DNA of 64,000 nucleotides, from positions 124,001-188,000 of the forward strand of contig NZ_VZQQ01000013.1 in NCBI RefSeq assembly GCF_014397785.1. The letters are read 5' to 3'. The notes beneath the pieces are model-generated. The model had not been told where the DNA came from. It worked only from the letters and a program-made list of their open reading frames with translations, and did no database searches. Within the stretch, counting starts at the first letter, position 1. Each line of letters begins with the position of its first letter. The position numbers and the translations under genes were made by a program. The stretch is from Paraburkholderia podalyriae. Its GTDB lineage: Bacteria; Pseudomonadota; Gammaproteobacteria; Burkholderiales; Burkholderiaceae. Shown here one piece after another: positions 34,739-45,455 of the stretch.

Positions 34739-36922
34739 GTGAAGATTTTCTCCCGCCTTGGCGTGGCCGTGGTTTTAATCCACAGCCTCGTTTCGCCGAA
34801 TGCCTCCGCGCAATCCCAATTGAATTACACCACCTCGTGGATCGGTAATAGTTTCGGATTTGGCGACGGTAAATGGATGCAGCAGGATATTCAGGCCATT
34901 AGCGTCGGCGCTGATGGGACCGTTTATACGAATTCGCCATGGGACGAAAGCGGCAGCGAAATCGCCGCCTATCGCGCCGGCGGCAAGCTCGCGGTCGCCG
35001 GTTCGACGCACGGCTGGGGCGCGGCCGGTGGCGACGCGGTGGCCGTCAATCACACGTACCTGTATGCGGCAATGTCGATCGGCAACGAGAGCAATGCGCT
35101 GGTCGGCGCCGACTATCCGCCGGCCAACCAGACCTGGTACGGCATCACCCGACGCACGCTCGCGAATCTCGCGACCGGCGCGCCGTTTTCCGGCGGCATC
35201 GGCAATAGCGCGAACGCGACGAAGAACAGTTTCGTCGCGGTGCAAACCGTGAAGACCGGCACCGACGCGAGCATTCGCGGCCTCGCCGCGACCGACAGCG
35301 AGCTTTACGTGGCGGACACCTACGGCAACCGCATCGTCGTGTACGACGCGCAATCGATGCAGCCGCTGCGCTCGTGGAGCGTCGCGTCGCCGGCCCGCAT
35401 CGCGATCGACACCGACTCGACGTTGTGGATCATCAGCGGCTTCGGGTCAGGCAACCTGAGCATCCAGCACTACCGCGCCGACGGCACCGCGCTCGCCGGT
35501 CCATTGGCGCTGCCCGCCAGCACCGTGCCGACCGACATCACGGTCACGCCATCCGGCCAGCTGCTGGTCGCCGACAACGGCGTTTCGCAGCAGATTCTCG
35601 TGTTCAAAAAGGGCGCGGGCGGCCAGATGCAGGCCGGTGCGTCGATCGGCACGCGCAACGGCATCTTCCACCCGGTGCGCGGCGTGCCGGGCGATACGCG
35701 CTTCAGCGGCATCACCGGCATCGGCGTCGATGCGGCCGGCAATCTGTACGTCGCGCAAAACGGCGAGGGCCCACGCGCGCCGGGCTCGGCGTCGGTCGGG
35801 CAAGGCGCGGTGCTGGAGAGCTATGTGTACGGCACACGCGTGCTCAACTGGCGGCTCTACGGCCTGACCTTCGTTGATAGCGGCGCGTTCGATCCGGCCA
35901 CGCCCGCTTCGATCTACACGGGCTCGAAGCGCTTCACGCTCGATTACAGGCAGCCGGTCGGTCACGAATGGTCGTATGCGGCATTCACGCTCGATCGCTT
36001 CGATTACCCCGACGACCCCGCGTTTCACGAGCCGCGCGGCGTGCGCGGCGAACCGATGGTGCGCAGATTCGACGGTAAGCGTTTTCTCTATACGCTCGAT
36101 TCGGGCGCGCACTATCTGAACGTCTATCGCTTCGATGCCGCGCATGGTGAGATCGCGATTCCGTCGGGAATGCTCGCGCAGAATCCGCTGCCGGGCACAT
36201 GGCCCGCCGCGCAACCGGCATACGGTGAATGGCTGTGGCGCGACAGCAATGGCAATGGCGCCGTCGACGCAAGCGAGATCAGCAGCAATCCGTCGACCGG
36301 CAGCACGGTCGGCGATGGCTTCTGGTGGGTCGACGAACCCGGCAACGTGTGGCTCGCCACGCCCTTGAGTGGCGTGCGCGAAATGCCGCTGCAAGGTCTC
36401 GACTCCGCCGGCAATCCGATCTACACGTACGCGAGCGCGAAGATGTTCGCGATGCCCGCGCCGTTTACGCGGCTCGCGCGGCTCGTCTACGTCGCGTCGA
36501 CCGACACGATGTATCTGTCCGGTTTCACCAGCGCGATTCCGTGGGACTCAACGCACTGGAAGGAAGCGGGCCCGGTGCTGGCCCGCTACGACAACTGGAG
36601 CACCGGCACGCCGACGCAGGTCTACACGATCCCGCTGCCGTGGAACACGCAAAGCGATCCGCAGACCACTACGGTCGGCGTCGCGGTGGCGGGCAACTAC
36701 ATCTTCGTCGCCGAGCTGTACACCGATCGCATCGACGTCTACGACGCGCGCAACGGCACGCCGGTCGGTTACATGACGCCCGGAGCGAGCGTCGGCGGCA
36801 CGAGCGGCTGGGTCGACGTGTATCTCGGCATCAGCGCGGTGCGGCGCGATAACGGCGAGTACGTGGTGCTGGTCGAAGACGACGCGCGCGCGAAGATCCT
36901 GATGTATCGCTGGACGCCTTGA
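34739..36922 (+). CDS. Secreted NHL-type beta-propeller protein with an EF-hand-like loop
   Basis: A 727-aa exported protein. The GTG at 34739 (AAGGA site) gives a good signal peptide (MKIFSRLGVAVVLIHS ... PNASAQ, cleavage near residue 27). Repeated blocks such as IRGLAATDSELYVADTYGNR, TPSGQLLVADNGVSQQILVF and GVDAAGNLYVAQNGEG are NHL-like propeller blades. At residue 502 the loop DSNGNGAVDASE fits the calcium-binding DxNxNGxxDxxE pattern. The upstream region 34560-34660 is unusually AT-rich for this genome. It is monocistronic. Function unknown; a calcium-dependent surface or exported binding protein is inferred. Confidence 0.75.
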   Translation: MKIFSRLGVAVVLIHSLVSPNASAQSQLNYTTSWIGNSFGFGDGKWMQQDIQAISVGADGTVYTNSPWDESGSEIAAYRAGGKLAVAGSTHGWGAAGGDAVAVNHTYLYAAMSIGNESNALVGADYPPANQTWYGITRRTLANLATGAPFSGGIGNSANATKNSFVAVQTVKTGTDASIRGLAATDSELYVADTYGNRIVVYDAQSMQPLRSWSVASPARIAIDTDSTLWIISGFGSGNLSIQHYRADGTALAGPLALPASTVPTDITVTPSGQLLVADNGVSQQILVFKKGAGGQMQAGASIGTRNGIFHPVRGVPGDTRFSGITGIGVDAAGNLYVAQNGEGPRAPGSASVGQGAVLESYVYGTRVLNWRLYGLTFVDSGAFDPATPASIYTGSKRFTLDYRQPVGHEWSYAAFTLDRFDYPDDPAFHEPRGVRGEPMVRRFDGKRFLYTLDSGAHYLNVYRFDAAHGEIAIPSGMLAQNPLPGTWPAAQPAYGEWLWRDSNGNGAVDASEISSNPSTGSTVGDGFWWVDEPGNVWLATPLSGVREMPLQGLDSAGNPIYTYASAKMFAMPAPFTRLARLVYVASTDTMYLSGFTSAIPWDSTHWKEAGPVLARYDNWSTGTPTQVYTIPLPWNTQSDPQTTTVGVAVAGNYIFVAELYTDRIDVYDARNGTPVGYMTPGASVGGTSGWVDVYLGISAVRRDNGEYVVLVEDDARAKILMYRWTP

Positions 36923-36997
36923 CGTGGATCGCTGTCGCGCCGAACACGAATAGACGGCGGCGCATGATCGGTATATAACAACTTTACCGGTCATTCA

Positions 36998-37273
36998 ATG
37001 GAGCGATGTTCGACCATGACGCAAGACGTTTCTCCCAAGCCGCCCTCTGACGATCGTCCCGAGATCGAGCAGCTCGACGCGGCGCTCAGTCACGTCGATC
37101 AGCAGATGTCGTCGGGCGGCATTGCGTCGGGCGCGGCGAAAGGCATTGTGTACAGTCTGATCGAAACGCTCGGCGCGCTGGTCGGCGATCCCGATCTGCC
37201 GGAGCACGCGCGTTCGGGTTACGAAGGATTGCTGGAGGCCGCGCGCGAGTTGCGTGCGAAGTTGGACCGCTGA
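36998..37273 (+). CDS. Small hypothetical protein
   Basis: A 91-aa acidic, mostly helical protein (EIEQLDAALSHVDQQMSSGG ... LLEAARELRAKLDR). A second ATG at 37016 (MTQDVSPKPP) would shorten it to 85 aa. No signal peptide or cofactor motif is visible. It lies alone between the propeller gene and the convergent flavoprotein gene. I do not recognise its family. Confidence 0.6.
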   Translation: MERCSTMTQDVSPKPPSDDRPEIEQLDAALSHVDQQMSSGGIASGAAKGIVYSLIETLGALVGDPDLPEHARSGYEGLLEAARELRAKLDR

Positions 37274-37349
37274 GCGGTGCGCTGGGTGGAGCGCTGAAGC
37301 CGCGGTCCGCGTTGCATTGAAGACGATGCACTCAAGACCGCAGTGAGGC

Positions 37350-39086
37350 TCACGCGCCGAGCGCCACCGCCTCTCCGCTCGTCTGCGCCAGCAACTGGTG
37401 AATCTGCGCGACCACGGCCGCGCCCTCGCCGACCGCCGCGGCCACGCGTTTGGTCGACCCGGCGCGCGCATCGCCGATCGCATAGACGCCTTCGACCGTC
37501 GTGCCGAGATCGCACGCCGTGGCCGAGCCGTCCGCGCTGATGCCGGTCAGCACGAAGCCTTTCGCGTCGAGCTGCACGCCGCAGGTGCGCAGCCATTCGG
37601 TGTTCGGGTCCGCGCCGGTGAAGAGAAACAGATGCCGCGTCGCGAAGCGATCGACGCCATCGGGCAGCGGCCTTTTCAAGGCGACCGACACGAGCCCGTC
37701 CTCATCGCCTTCGAGCCGGCCGATTTCCGAATTCGGATGCACGAACACGTTCGGCAGCGAGCGGATGCGGTCGATCAGATAGCGCGACATCGTCGCCTCG
37801 AAGCCGCTGCGGCGAATCAGCACGTGAACCTTGGCGGCGTGCGTCGCCAGATAGACGATCGCCTGGCCCGCCGAATTGCCGCCGCCCACCAGCACGACCT
37901 CCTGGCGCTTGCACAACTTCGCCTCGACCGGCGACGCCCAGTAGTAGACACCGCGTCCGTCGAAGCGCTCGAGCCCGTCGAGCGCTGGGCGCCGGTACAC
38001 GGCGCCGCTCGCGATCACGATCGCCCGCGCGCTGATGTGGCCGCCGCATTTCAGCTCCAACCGATACGGCGACTGCCCGCAGTGCAGCGCCTTCACGTTG
38101 ACCGGAATCGCGACGTGCGCGCCGAACTTCTGCGCCTGCACGAACGCGCGGCCGGCGAGCGCCTGGCCCGAGATGCCGGTCGGAAAGCCGAGGTAGTTTT
38201 CGATGCGCGAGCTCGCGCCCGCCTGGCCGCCTGGCGCGCGGCTGTCGAGCACGATCACCGACAGGCCTTCGGAGGCCGCGTACACCGAGGCGGCGAGCCC
38301 CGCCGGCCCCGCGCCGACGATCGCGACGTCGTACACGTACGCGTCGTCGAGATCGGGCAGCATACCTAAGCGAGTGGCAAGTTCCGGCATGCTCGGATGA
38401 CGCAGCACCGAGCCGTCCGGGCAGATCACGAGCGGCAGGTCCTCGCGTTGCGCGGCGAACTGCTCGATCAGACGCAGCGCGTCTTCGTCGCGTTCGTCGA
38501 TCACGGAATGCGGATGGCCGTTGCGCGACAGGAAGCCTTGCAGCGTCACGAGCCGTGCGTCGCTGCTATTGCCGATCAGGATCGGGCCGCCCGCGCCCTT
38601 TTCGATCAGCGATACGCGCCGCAGAATCAGCGCGCGCATGATGCGCTCGCCGAGTTCCGCTTCGGCGACGATCAGCGCGCGCAGGCGCTCGGGCGGAATC
38701 AGCAGCGCTTCGACGGGGCCGATCGCGAGGCCGTTAACCAGCGAGGGCTTGCCCGACAACTGCCCGACCTCGGCCAGGAAATGCCCGGCGCCGCGCTCGC
38801 TGATCACGTGCTCGCGGCCGATGCCGTCACGCTGATAGACCTTCACGCGCCCTTCGAGCAGCACGAACATGCCGGGGCCGGTGTGACCGGTCTCGAACAG
38901 CAGCTCGCCGGACTTCCAGTGACCGATCTCGCCGAAGCGGCGCAGCCGGTCGATCTCGGCGCAACTGAGCTCCGGAAACATCTGGTGCATGCGCGTCGAC
39001 AGCGACGAAAACGGCGCGTCGGCGACGACTCCCTGCTGTCCTTCCACTTCTTGAGTCTGAGTCGAAACGTCCTGAGTCGAAAGCAT
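37350..39086 (-). CDS. Cyclic-nucleotide-binding domain fused to thioredoxin-reductase-like flavoprotein
   Basis: A 578-aa protein starting MLSTQDVSTQ after an AAGGAGCGG site. An N-terminal CNMP/Crp-like sensor domain (about 25-140; ETGHTGPGMFVLLEGRVKVY) is followed by a glutaredoxin-like linker and an FAD/NADP module (VAIVGAGPAGLAASVYAAS, VVLVGGGNSAGQAIVYLATH, C-terminal GVYAIGDARAGSTKRVAAAV). The redox-active CxxC of thioredoxin reductase is missing; the region reads GVYYWASPVEAKLC. It is therefore not a thioredoxin reductase but an oxidoreductase whose activity may respond to a bound nucleotide or redox ligand. It stands alone. Confidence 0.85.
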   Translation of the reverse strand: MLSTQDVSTQTQEVEGQQGVVADAPFSSLSTRMHQMFPELSCAEIDRLRRFGEIGHWKSGELLFETGHTGPGMFVLLEGRVKVYQRDGIGREHVISERGAGHFLAEVGQLSGKPSLVNGLAIGPVEALLIPPERLRALIVAEAELGERIMRALILRRVSLIEKGAGGPILIGNSSDARLVTLQGFLSRNGHPHSVIDERDEDALRLIEQFAAQREDLPLVICPDGSVLRHPSMPELATRLGMLPDLDDAYVYDVAIVGAGPAGLAASVYAASEGLSVIVLDSRAPGGQAGASSRIENYLGFPTGISGQALAGRAFVQAQKFGAHVAIPVNVKALHCGQSPYRLELKCGGHISARAIVIASGAVYRRPALDGLERFDGRGVYYWASPVEAKLCKRQEVVLVGGGNSAGQAIVYLATHAAKVHVLIRRSGFEATMSRYLIDRIRSLPNVFVHPNSEIGRLEGDEDGLVSVALKRPLPDGVDRFATRHLFLFTGADPNTEWLRTCGVQLDAKGFVLTGISADGSATACDLGTTVEGVYAIGDARAGSTKRVAAAVGEGAAVVAQIHQLLAQTSGEAVALGA

Positions 39087-39204
39087 TGAACCGCTCCTTC
39101 GGTGTTCATTGCACGATTGAACGGCAGGCAACGCGATGCGCGCTCGCACCCCTGGGCGAGCCGTGCCGCGCGCTTGAGGCGGACGGTGCCGCCGCCAATT
39201 CCAG

Positions 39205-40197
39205 CTAGACGGCTTTGGGCGCGATGTCGTCGACCGCGACCTCCGGCGGCGGCATCGCGGGCAGCGAGTCGACCGGCTTGCCCGAGTCGCGCCAGGCTTC
39301 CATGCCGCCGCGCAGCGGCAGCACGTCGGAGAAGCCGGCTTCGTTGAGCTGCTTGGCCATCCATGCCGCGGAAATCTCGTTCGGACACGAGCAGTAGATC
39401 ACGAGCTTCTGATCGTGCGCGTAGGTGGCGACGATGTCGTCGAGTTGCCGCTCGTCGGCGAATAGAGCGCCTGGTATCACGAACGGATCGAGCTTGCGCT
39501 TCTCCTGCGAACGGATGTCGAACACGACCGGCGCCCGGTCGGCCGCGAACAGCTTCGCGAGTTCGTCGACCTCGATGCGCGCGGACGCGAGCTTCGCGAT
39601 CAACTGACGGCGCCGGATCCACCGGTACACCGCGTACAGCACCAGCAACGCGACGACGACGAGTGCCGCCGTGCGCCCGAGCCGCCCGGCGATCGCGAAC
39701 AGCATGTCGATCTGCCGCGCGAACAGCGCGCCGATGATCAGCCCGGTGCCGGACCACAGCGCGGCGCCGACGCCGTCGTAAGTGAGGAAGGTGCGATAGC
39801 GCGTGCCCATCGCGCCCGCCATCGGGATCGACACGATCGACAGCCCCGGTACGAACTTCGCGACCGCGAGCACGCGCACGCCCCAGCGGCCGAAGAAGCG
39901 CTCGGTCTTTTTCACGCAGGTGTCGCGCGACAGCGACAACCGGCAGATCGTCTTCAGCGTATTGCCGCCGTAGATGCGGCCCGCGACGTACCACGCGCTG
40001 TCGCCGATCAGTGTCGCGAAGATCGACAGCACGAGGACCGGCAGCAATTGCGTGCCGACCGAGCCAGGGTGCATCGCGGCCATCGCGCCGAACAGCACGA
40101 GCGACGGCATGGCCGGTACCGGCAGCCCGAGCGCGGCGGCCAGCACGTTGATGAAGACGAGCGCCGGTCCATATTGCGCGACGAGGTCATGTAGCAT
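39205..40197 (-). CDS. DedA-family membrane protein with C-terminal rhodanese domain
   Basis: A 330-aa fusion. The N-terminal DedA/VTT domain has 5-6 membrane segments (LIGDSAWYVAGRIYGGNTLK, VLAVAKFVPGLSIVSIPMAG). After the last segment (about residue 200) comes a rhodanese domain with DIRSQEKRKL and the active loop YCSCPNEISAA, so its catalytic Cys is present. DedA proteins handle lipid flipping and envelope homeostasis; a sulfur- or thiol-linked role for the fused domain is inferred. The ATG at 40197 is chosen because upstream residues are not DedA-like. Confidence 0.87.
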   Translation of the reverse strand: MLHDLVAQYGPALVFINVLAAALGLPVPAMPSLVLFGAMAAMHPGSVGTQLLPVLVLSIFATLIGDSAWYVAGRIYGGNTLKTICRLSLSRDTCVKKTERFFGRWGVRVLAVAKFVPGLSIVSIPMAGAMGTRYRTFLTYDGVGAALWSGTGLIIGALFARQIDMLFAIAGRLGRTAALVVVALLVLYAVYRWIRRRQLIAKLASARIEVDELAKLFAADRAPVVFDIRSQEKRKLDPFVIPGALFADERQLDDIVATYAHDQKLVIYCSCPNEISAAWMAKQLNEAGFSDVLPLRGGMEAWRDSGKPVDSLPAMPPPEVAVDDIAPKAV

Positions 40198-40617
40198 CGG
40201 TTTAACATCCGCGGCCCTTGCGGGCGCAGCGCGGTAAGGAATCCACAGGCGAATGCAAGGATTATGGACGTATTTTCGAGACGTGCAAACGGCCCGGAAA
40301 TCGGCCCGGGAATCGGCCAGTTGTGCGGCTGCGATCGCGCCGGCATGTGTGACCGCATACCCCGACACGCAAGCGTGGCAGGCGCTTGTGACAACGTGCT
40401 GAAGGCGGGGGTAAGCGAACCCGGTGAGACGCGCGAAAGCGCTTGCTAAAACCCGTAGGAAGGCGTGGATTGGCGGCGCAAGCGGAACAAACGGAAGCGC
40501 GGCGACGCGCACAGGCGCGCCCCATGCGAATAATCCGCGCGTAAGCGTCGAAGTGCGACGCAAGCGGCGCGAGAGGCTGACGAGTCACGCGGCGGACCCA
40601 CCTGCCGCGCGCCTGCT
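40198..40617. other. Intergenic region, nothing recognised
   Basis: Extended open frames here encode Arg/Ala/Pro-rich residues without similarity. It separates two minus-strand genes and probably contains the promoter of the DedA-rhodanese gene. No repeat or RNA gene seen. Confidence 0.4.
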
Positions 40618-40869
40618 TCACTGACGATGATTGTGCTGTTCGCCCGGCAACTCGGCGCCATGCGCGCGGATCGCGGCGATCAGCTCCGCGGGCGTGATTT
40701 CGTAGCGCACTTCGCGATGGATGCCCGGCTTGCGCTCATCGACTTCGATCAGCAGGATGCCTTTGCCGTCTTCGGTCGATTCGAGGCGCAGCGAGCGAAG
40801 TTCGCGCGCCGTTGCGTCGTCGTATTCGGTGAGCAGGGCCATTGACCCGGAGGACCCGGTGATGCGCAT
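40618..40869 (-). CDS. Small hypothetical protein
   Basis: An 83-aa protein (MALLTEYDDATARELRSL, GKGILLIEVDERKPGIHREV, then IAAIRAHGAELPGEQHNHRQ). The ATG at 40869 has an AAGGA site; an internal ATG at 40842 is possible. The beta-rich middle and His-rich end are notable but no family is recognised. Confidence 0.6.
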   Translation of the reverse strand: MRITGSSGSMALLTEYDDATARELRSLRLESTEDGKGILLIEVDERKPGIHREVRYEITPAELIAAIRAHGAELPGEQHNHRQ

Positions 40870-41367
40870 CGAAGTTGTCCTTGTCGCGTTGGTGATGGAA
40901 CCATTGTACGGGGCGGATGGCGTGCCGTCTGCCGCGTCGTCGTGCCGTGTTGCGTCTGCCTCTGTCTCTATCTCGCCGGGGTTTTAGTCGGGTATGACGC
41001 CGCCGTTAGCGCATGCGCGGTTGCGGAGCGTGCAATCAGTTTAACGCGACTCGTCGTCGCGACGAACGCATTTTTCATGCCCCGCGGCAGTGCGATGCGC
41101 GTTCCGGATTTGTCATGCGGATGACGCGAGCACGGGCTAGGAGACGTTGGGCGGCGCATGCGCCGCGCGGCCGCACGCGTCGCCGCGCTTGCAAAAAAAT
41201 AGCCCGTCCGGATAGGGGCGGGCCGTTAAACGCCGTTGTTACTCGGGTCAGCCTGCCCTTGCAACGAGTGGGCGCTGACGACTCCATCCTCGTGCTTCGT
41301 TGCCGAACTGTCGAGGTGGGAGTAATGCGGATCTATCAGATCAAAGTACCGTTTTCCGGTTCGACGC
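40870..41367. other. Intergenic region without gene
   Basis: This stretch carries only the terminator at 41193-41224 and low-complexity Arg/Ala-coding frames. It separates the 3' end of the GntP gene from the start of the small hypothetical gene. Confidence 0.4.
41193..41224 (-). terminator. Rho-independent terminator of the GntP gene
   Basis: On the minus strand GGCCCGCCCC and GGACGGGC can pair around a short loop and are followed by TATTTTTTT. It lies about 145 bases after the GntP stop. Confidence 0.6.
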
Positions 41368-42768
41368 TCACACCAGGCCGGTCGCGTAATACACCGCGAT
41401 CACGAAGAACACCGCGAGCGTCTTGATCACGGTGACCGCGAAGATGTCGCGATACGACTGCCGATGCGTGAGGCCCGTCACCGCGAGCAGCGTGATCACC
41501 GCGCCGTTGTGCGGCAGCGTATCCATGCCGCCGCTCGCCATCGCGACCACGCGATGCAGCACCTCGAGCGGAATCTGCGCGGCTTGCGCACCCTTGATGA
41601 ACATCTCCGACATCGCGGCGAGCGCGATGCTCATCCCGCCGGACGCCGACCCCGTGATTCCCGCCAGCGTACTGACCGACACGGCCGCGTTGACCAGCGG
41701 ATTCGGAATGCTTTTCAGCGCATTGCCGACGACGACAAAGCCCGGAAGCGCCGCGATCACGCCGCCGAAGCCATATTCCGACGCAGTATTGAGCGACGCC
41801 AGCAGCGCGCCCGCCACCGCCGCCTTCGTGCCGACCGCGAAGCGCTGGCTGACGCGACCGAACGCCGTCACGACGACCATCACGATGCCGAGCAGCAGCG
41901 CGCCCTGCACGGCCCAGATCGCGACCACGGCCTTGACGCTCGTCTCGACCGGCGCATGCAGACCCGGTAGGGTGTCAGGCGTGACCGTGAAGGTCGGACC
42001 GTACCAGGTCGGAATCCAGCGCGTCAGCAGGAAGTTCGCGACGCCGACCACGACGAGCGGCGCCACAGCCAGCAGCGGATGCGGCAGGTGCTTCGATTCG
42101 ACGTGCTCCGGCTCGTTGACGAGTTCGGTGCCGTAACCCTCGCCGGTCGCGATCGCGGCGCGGCGGCGCCATTCCAGATACGACAGACCGACCACGAGGA
42201 TGAACAGCGAGCCGATCACGCCGAGCGTCGGCGCGGCCCACGAGGTGGTCTTGAAGAACGTCGTCGGGATGATGTTCTGGATCTGCGGCGTGCCGGGCAG
42301 CGAGTCCATCGTGAACGAGAACGCGCCGAGCGCGATCGCGCCGGGCATCAGTCGCTTCGGAATGTTGCTTTGGCGATATAGCTCGGCCGCGAACGGATAG
42401 ACCGCGAACACGACGACGAACAGCGACACGCCGCCGTAGGTGAGCAGCGCGCACACCGCGACGATCACCGCATTCGCGCGCGAGCGGCCGATATAGCGGA
42501 TCGCGGCCGCGACGATCGCCTCTGAGAAGCCCGACAGCTCGATTACCTTGCCGAACACGGCGCCGAGCAGAAACACCGGGAAGTACAGCTTCACGAAGCC
42601 GACCATCTTGTCCATGAAGATGCTCGTGAAGACGGGCGCGACGGCGGCGGGCTCGGTAGCGAGGACGGCGGCGAGCGCCGCGATCGGCGCGAACAGGATC
42701 ACGCTGTAGCCGCGATACGCGGCGAACATCAGAAACGCCAGCGCGGCGATAACGATGAGAAAGGACAT
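41368..42768 (-). CDS. GntP-family permease (gluconate/organic acid:H+ symporter)
   Basis: A 466-aa carrier with about 12 segments, starting MSFLIVIAALAFLMFAAYRG after GGAGA. GntP signatures are LPGTPQIQNIIPTTFFKTTS, GVSLFVVVFAVYPFAAELYR and ASGGMDTLPHNGAVITLL. Some members carry gluconate, others hydroxybutyrate or citrate. A sigma-54-type promoter at 42839-42854 lies 71 bases upstream, and the enhancer-binding regulator is transcribed divergently from 43094. No catabolic gene is in the same transcript. Confidence 0.9.
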   Translation of the reverse strand: MSFLIVIAALAFLMFAAYRGYSVILFAPIAALAAVLATEPAAVAPVFTSIFMDKMVGFVKLYFPVFLLGAVFGKVIELSGFSEAIVAAAIRYIGRSRANAVIVAVCALLTYGGVSLFVVVFAVYPFAAELYRQSNIPKRLMPGAIALGAFSFTMDSLPGTPQIQNIIPTTFFKTTSWAAPTLGVIGSLFILVVGLSYLEWRRRAAIATGEGYGTELVNEPEHVESKHLPHPLLAVAPLVVVGVANFLLTRWIPTWYGPTFTVTPDTLPGLHAPVETSVKAVVAIWAVQGALLLGIVMVVVTAFGRVSQRFAVGTKAAVAGALLASLNTASEYGFGGVIAALPGFVVVGNALKSIPNPLVNAAVSVSTLAGITGSASGGMSIALAAMSEMFIKGAQAAQIPLEVLHRVVAMASGGMDTLPHNGAVITLLAVTGLTHRQSYRDIFAVTVIKTLAVFFVIAVYYATGLV

Positions 42769-42838
42769 TGAGTCTCCATAGCCGGGTTGTTCTAAGGGGT
42801 TGCCGTGCTGATCGAGCGACGGCGCGGCGCGGTCGGAA

Positions 42839-42854
42839 TGCAGCTTCCATGCCA
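42839..42854 (-). promoter_or_regulatory. Sigma-54 (-24/-12) promoter of the GntP gene
   Basis: On the minus strand TGGCATGGAAGCTGCA matches the -24 GG and -12 GC elements of the RpoN consensus TGGCACG-N4-TTGCW with the exact spacing (10 bases between GG and GC). It faces the GntP gene. The adjacent gene encodes a sigma-54 activator, which supports it. Confidence 0.65.
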
Positions 42855-43017
42855 CGCCGGGCGTTTTGCCGGCCAGGCGGCGTGGCGCAAGGCGCGCCCG
42901 CGCAGCGCGGCCCGGGCAACGCCGGCGGATTGTACCCGGGCGTCTCCAGAACGGGACGCCAATCCGCTGGGGATAGCCTCAAACCAGGGTAAGTCATGAT
43001 GGATAAGGCCTGTCGCC

Positions 43018-43035
43018 TGTCTCCATTTGGAGATA
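43018..43035. promoter_or_regulatory. Enhancer candidate for the sigma-54 regulator (TCTCCA-TT-TGGAGA)
   Basis: Perfect 6-base arms at 43020-43033. Half sites TGGAGAC recur at 43050-43056 and 43078-43084. The set lies 165-230 bases upstream of the -24/-12 promoter, a normal distance for an upstream activating sequence, and overlaps the presumed regulator promoter, which suggests autoregulation. Confidence 0.5.
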
Positions 43036-43093
43036 AATTCGTCCACCAATGGAGACGGGCACAGACACAACGATAAGTGGAGACAGCGACAGC

Positions 43094-44560
<1,467 letters not shown>

Positions 44561-44659
44561 CGCGTCGTGCCCAACCGGTCGTGCCGTGCGAACTGACGCA
44601 GCACGAGGGCCGCGTGGCACAATCGCGAGATCGAAAAACAAGACGTGACCGGGGTCTCC

Positions 44660-44923
44660 ATGAAACGCCTTTCCTTCTTCGCGCGCCGCTCCAGCGTTGT
44701 GCTGGCCGTCGGCGCGATTGTCGCGCTTGGCGGTTGCAGCAGCAGCGCGCCGCTGTTCCTGCCGGACGGCCGCGCGACCACGCTGGTGCAATGCCCGGTG
44801 GGTTCCGACTCGTGCTCGCAGCAGGCGGCCGCGAGTTGCAATGGCGCGTTCGACGTCGTGCGCCAATCGAGTGAGGGCGGCACATTGAGCCTGATCTACG
44901 CGTGCCGCGCGACCGCGAAGTAA
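44660..44923 (+). CDS. Small lipoprotein
   Basis: An 87-aa protein with a lipoprotein signal: basic start MKRLSFFARR, hydrophobic stretch, and lipobox VALGGC with Cys at about residue 26. The mature part has four further Cys (QCPVGSDSCSQ, ASCNGAF, LIYACRA), which could form two disulfides in the periplasm. Family not recognised. The ATG at 44660 is preferred over the GTG at 44645. Confidence 0.75.
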   Translation: MKRLSFFARRSSVVLAVGAIVALGGCSSSAPLFLPDGRATTLVQCPVGSDSCSQQAAASCNGAFDVVRQSSEGGTLSLIYACRATAK

Positions 44924-45455
44924 GCACTTGGTGTCGCGCCGGTGCAATGCCGGCGCGCTCGGCTGGCCGATAATCGGCCGGCGCCGTCTGGTTTCTTTTC
45001 TGCGAACCCCCGCCATTCCCAATCCGCTCGAATAGCACCTCGCGTCATTCCGGTTAGCACATGGCCGTCATAAATCCATGCGCCTAATGTGTGTCGATAA
45101 GCGATTAGCATGCGAATTGGGTTAAGTAGGTCCGCACGCGGCATTTTTACAACCTTGAGTCGCCGCGCACCGCTTATGCTGTGCGCCCGACGACAATTTG
45201 TCTTCACCCTTGGGGGCGTCGAACCGGGTCGGTGCGGAAGCTAACGGAAGGTGAACTTTGACAGCAGTATTCTTTTTAAACCGTTTGGTGATTTAACACG
45301 GCGCGGAGAAACCGCCGGTTTTTCCGACGCAGCAGAGGTTCGGGAAGGTTTTTCCGCCACCGGCAGGCCTTATTTTCGGGCCGCGCAGGCCAACGCGGCT
45401 TCATGCTTTCGATTTTCTTGCTCCAACACTAATCCAATAGAATTCGGGGAAAGCA
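44924..45455. other. Intergenic region with terminator hairpins
   Basis: Apart from hairpins at 44936-44956 and 44965-44979 there is no convincing gene. The second half (45080-45450) is AT-richer than the surroundings and probably contains the promoter of the 67-aa gene. Confidence 0.4.
44965..45000 (+). terminator. Probable terminator of the lipoprotein gene
   Basis: GGCCGAT and ATCGGCC pair perfectly around one base (44965-44979), extended GC pairing is possible, and a T-rich run (GGTTTCTTTTC) follows. A second hairpin with 7-base arms precedes it at 44936-44956. Confidence 0.45.

Noticed and set aside
37350..39086. Plain thioredoxin reductase
   Set aside because: The CxxC redox pair is absent and a cyclic-nucleotide domain is fused in front.
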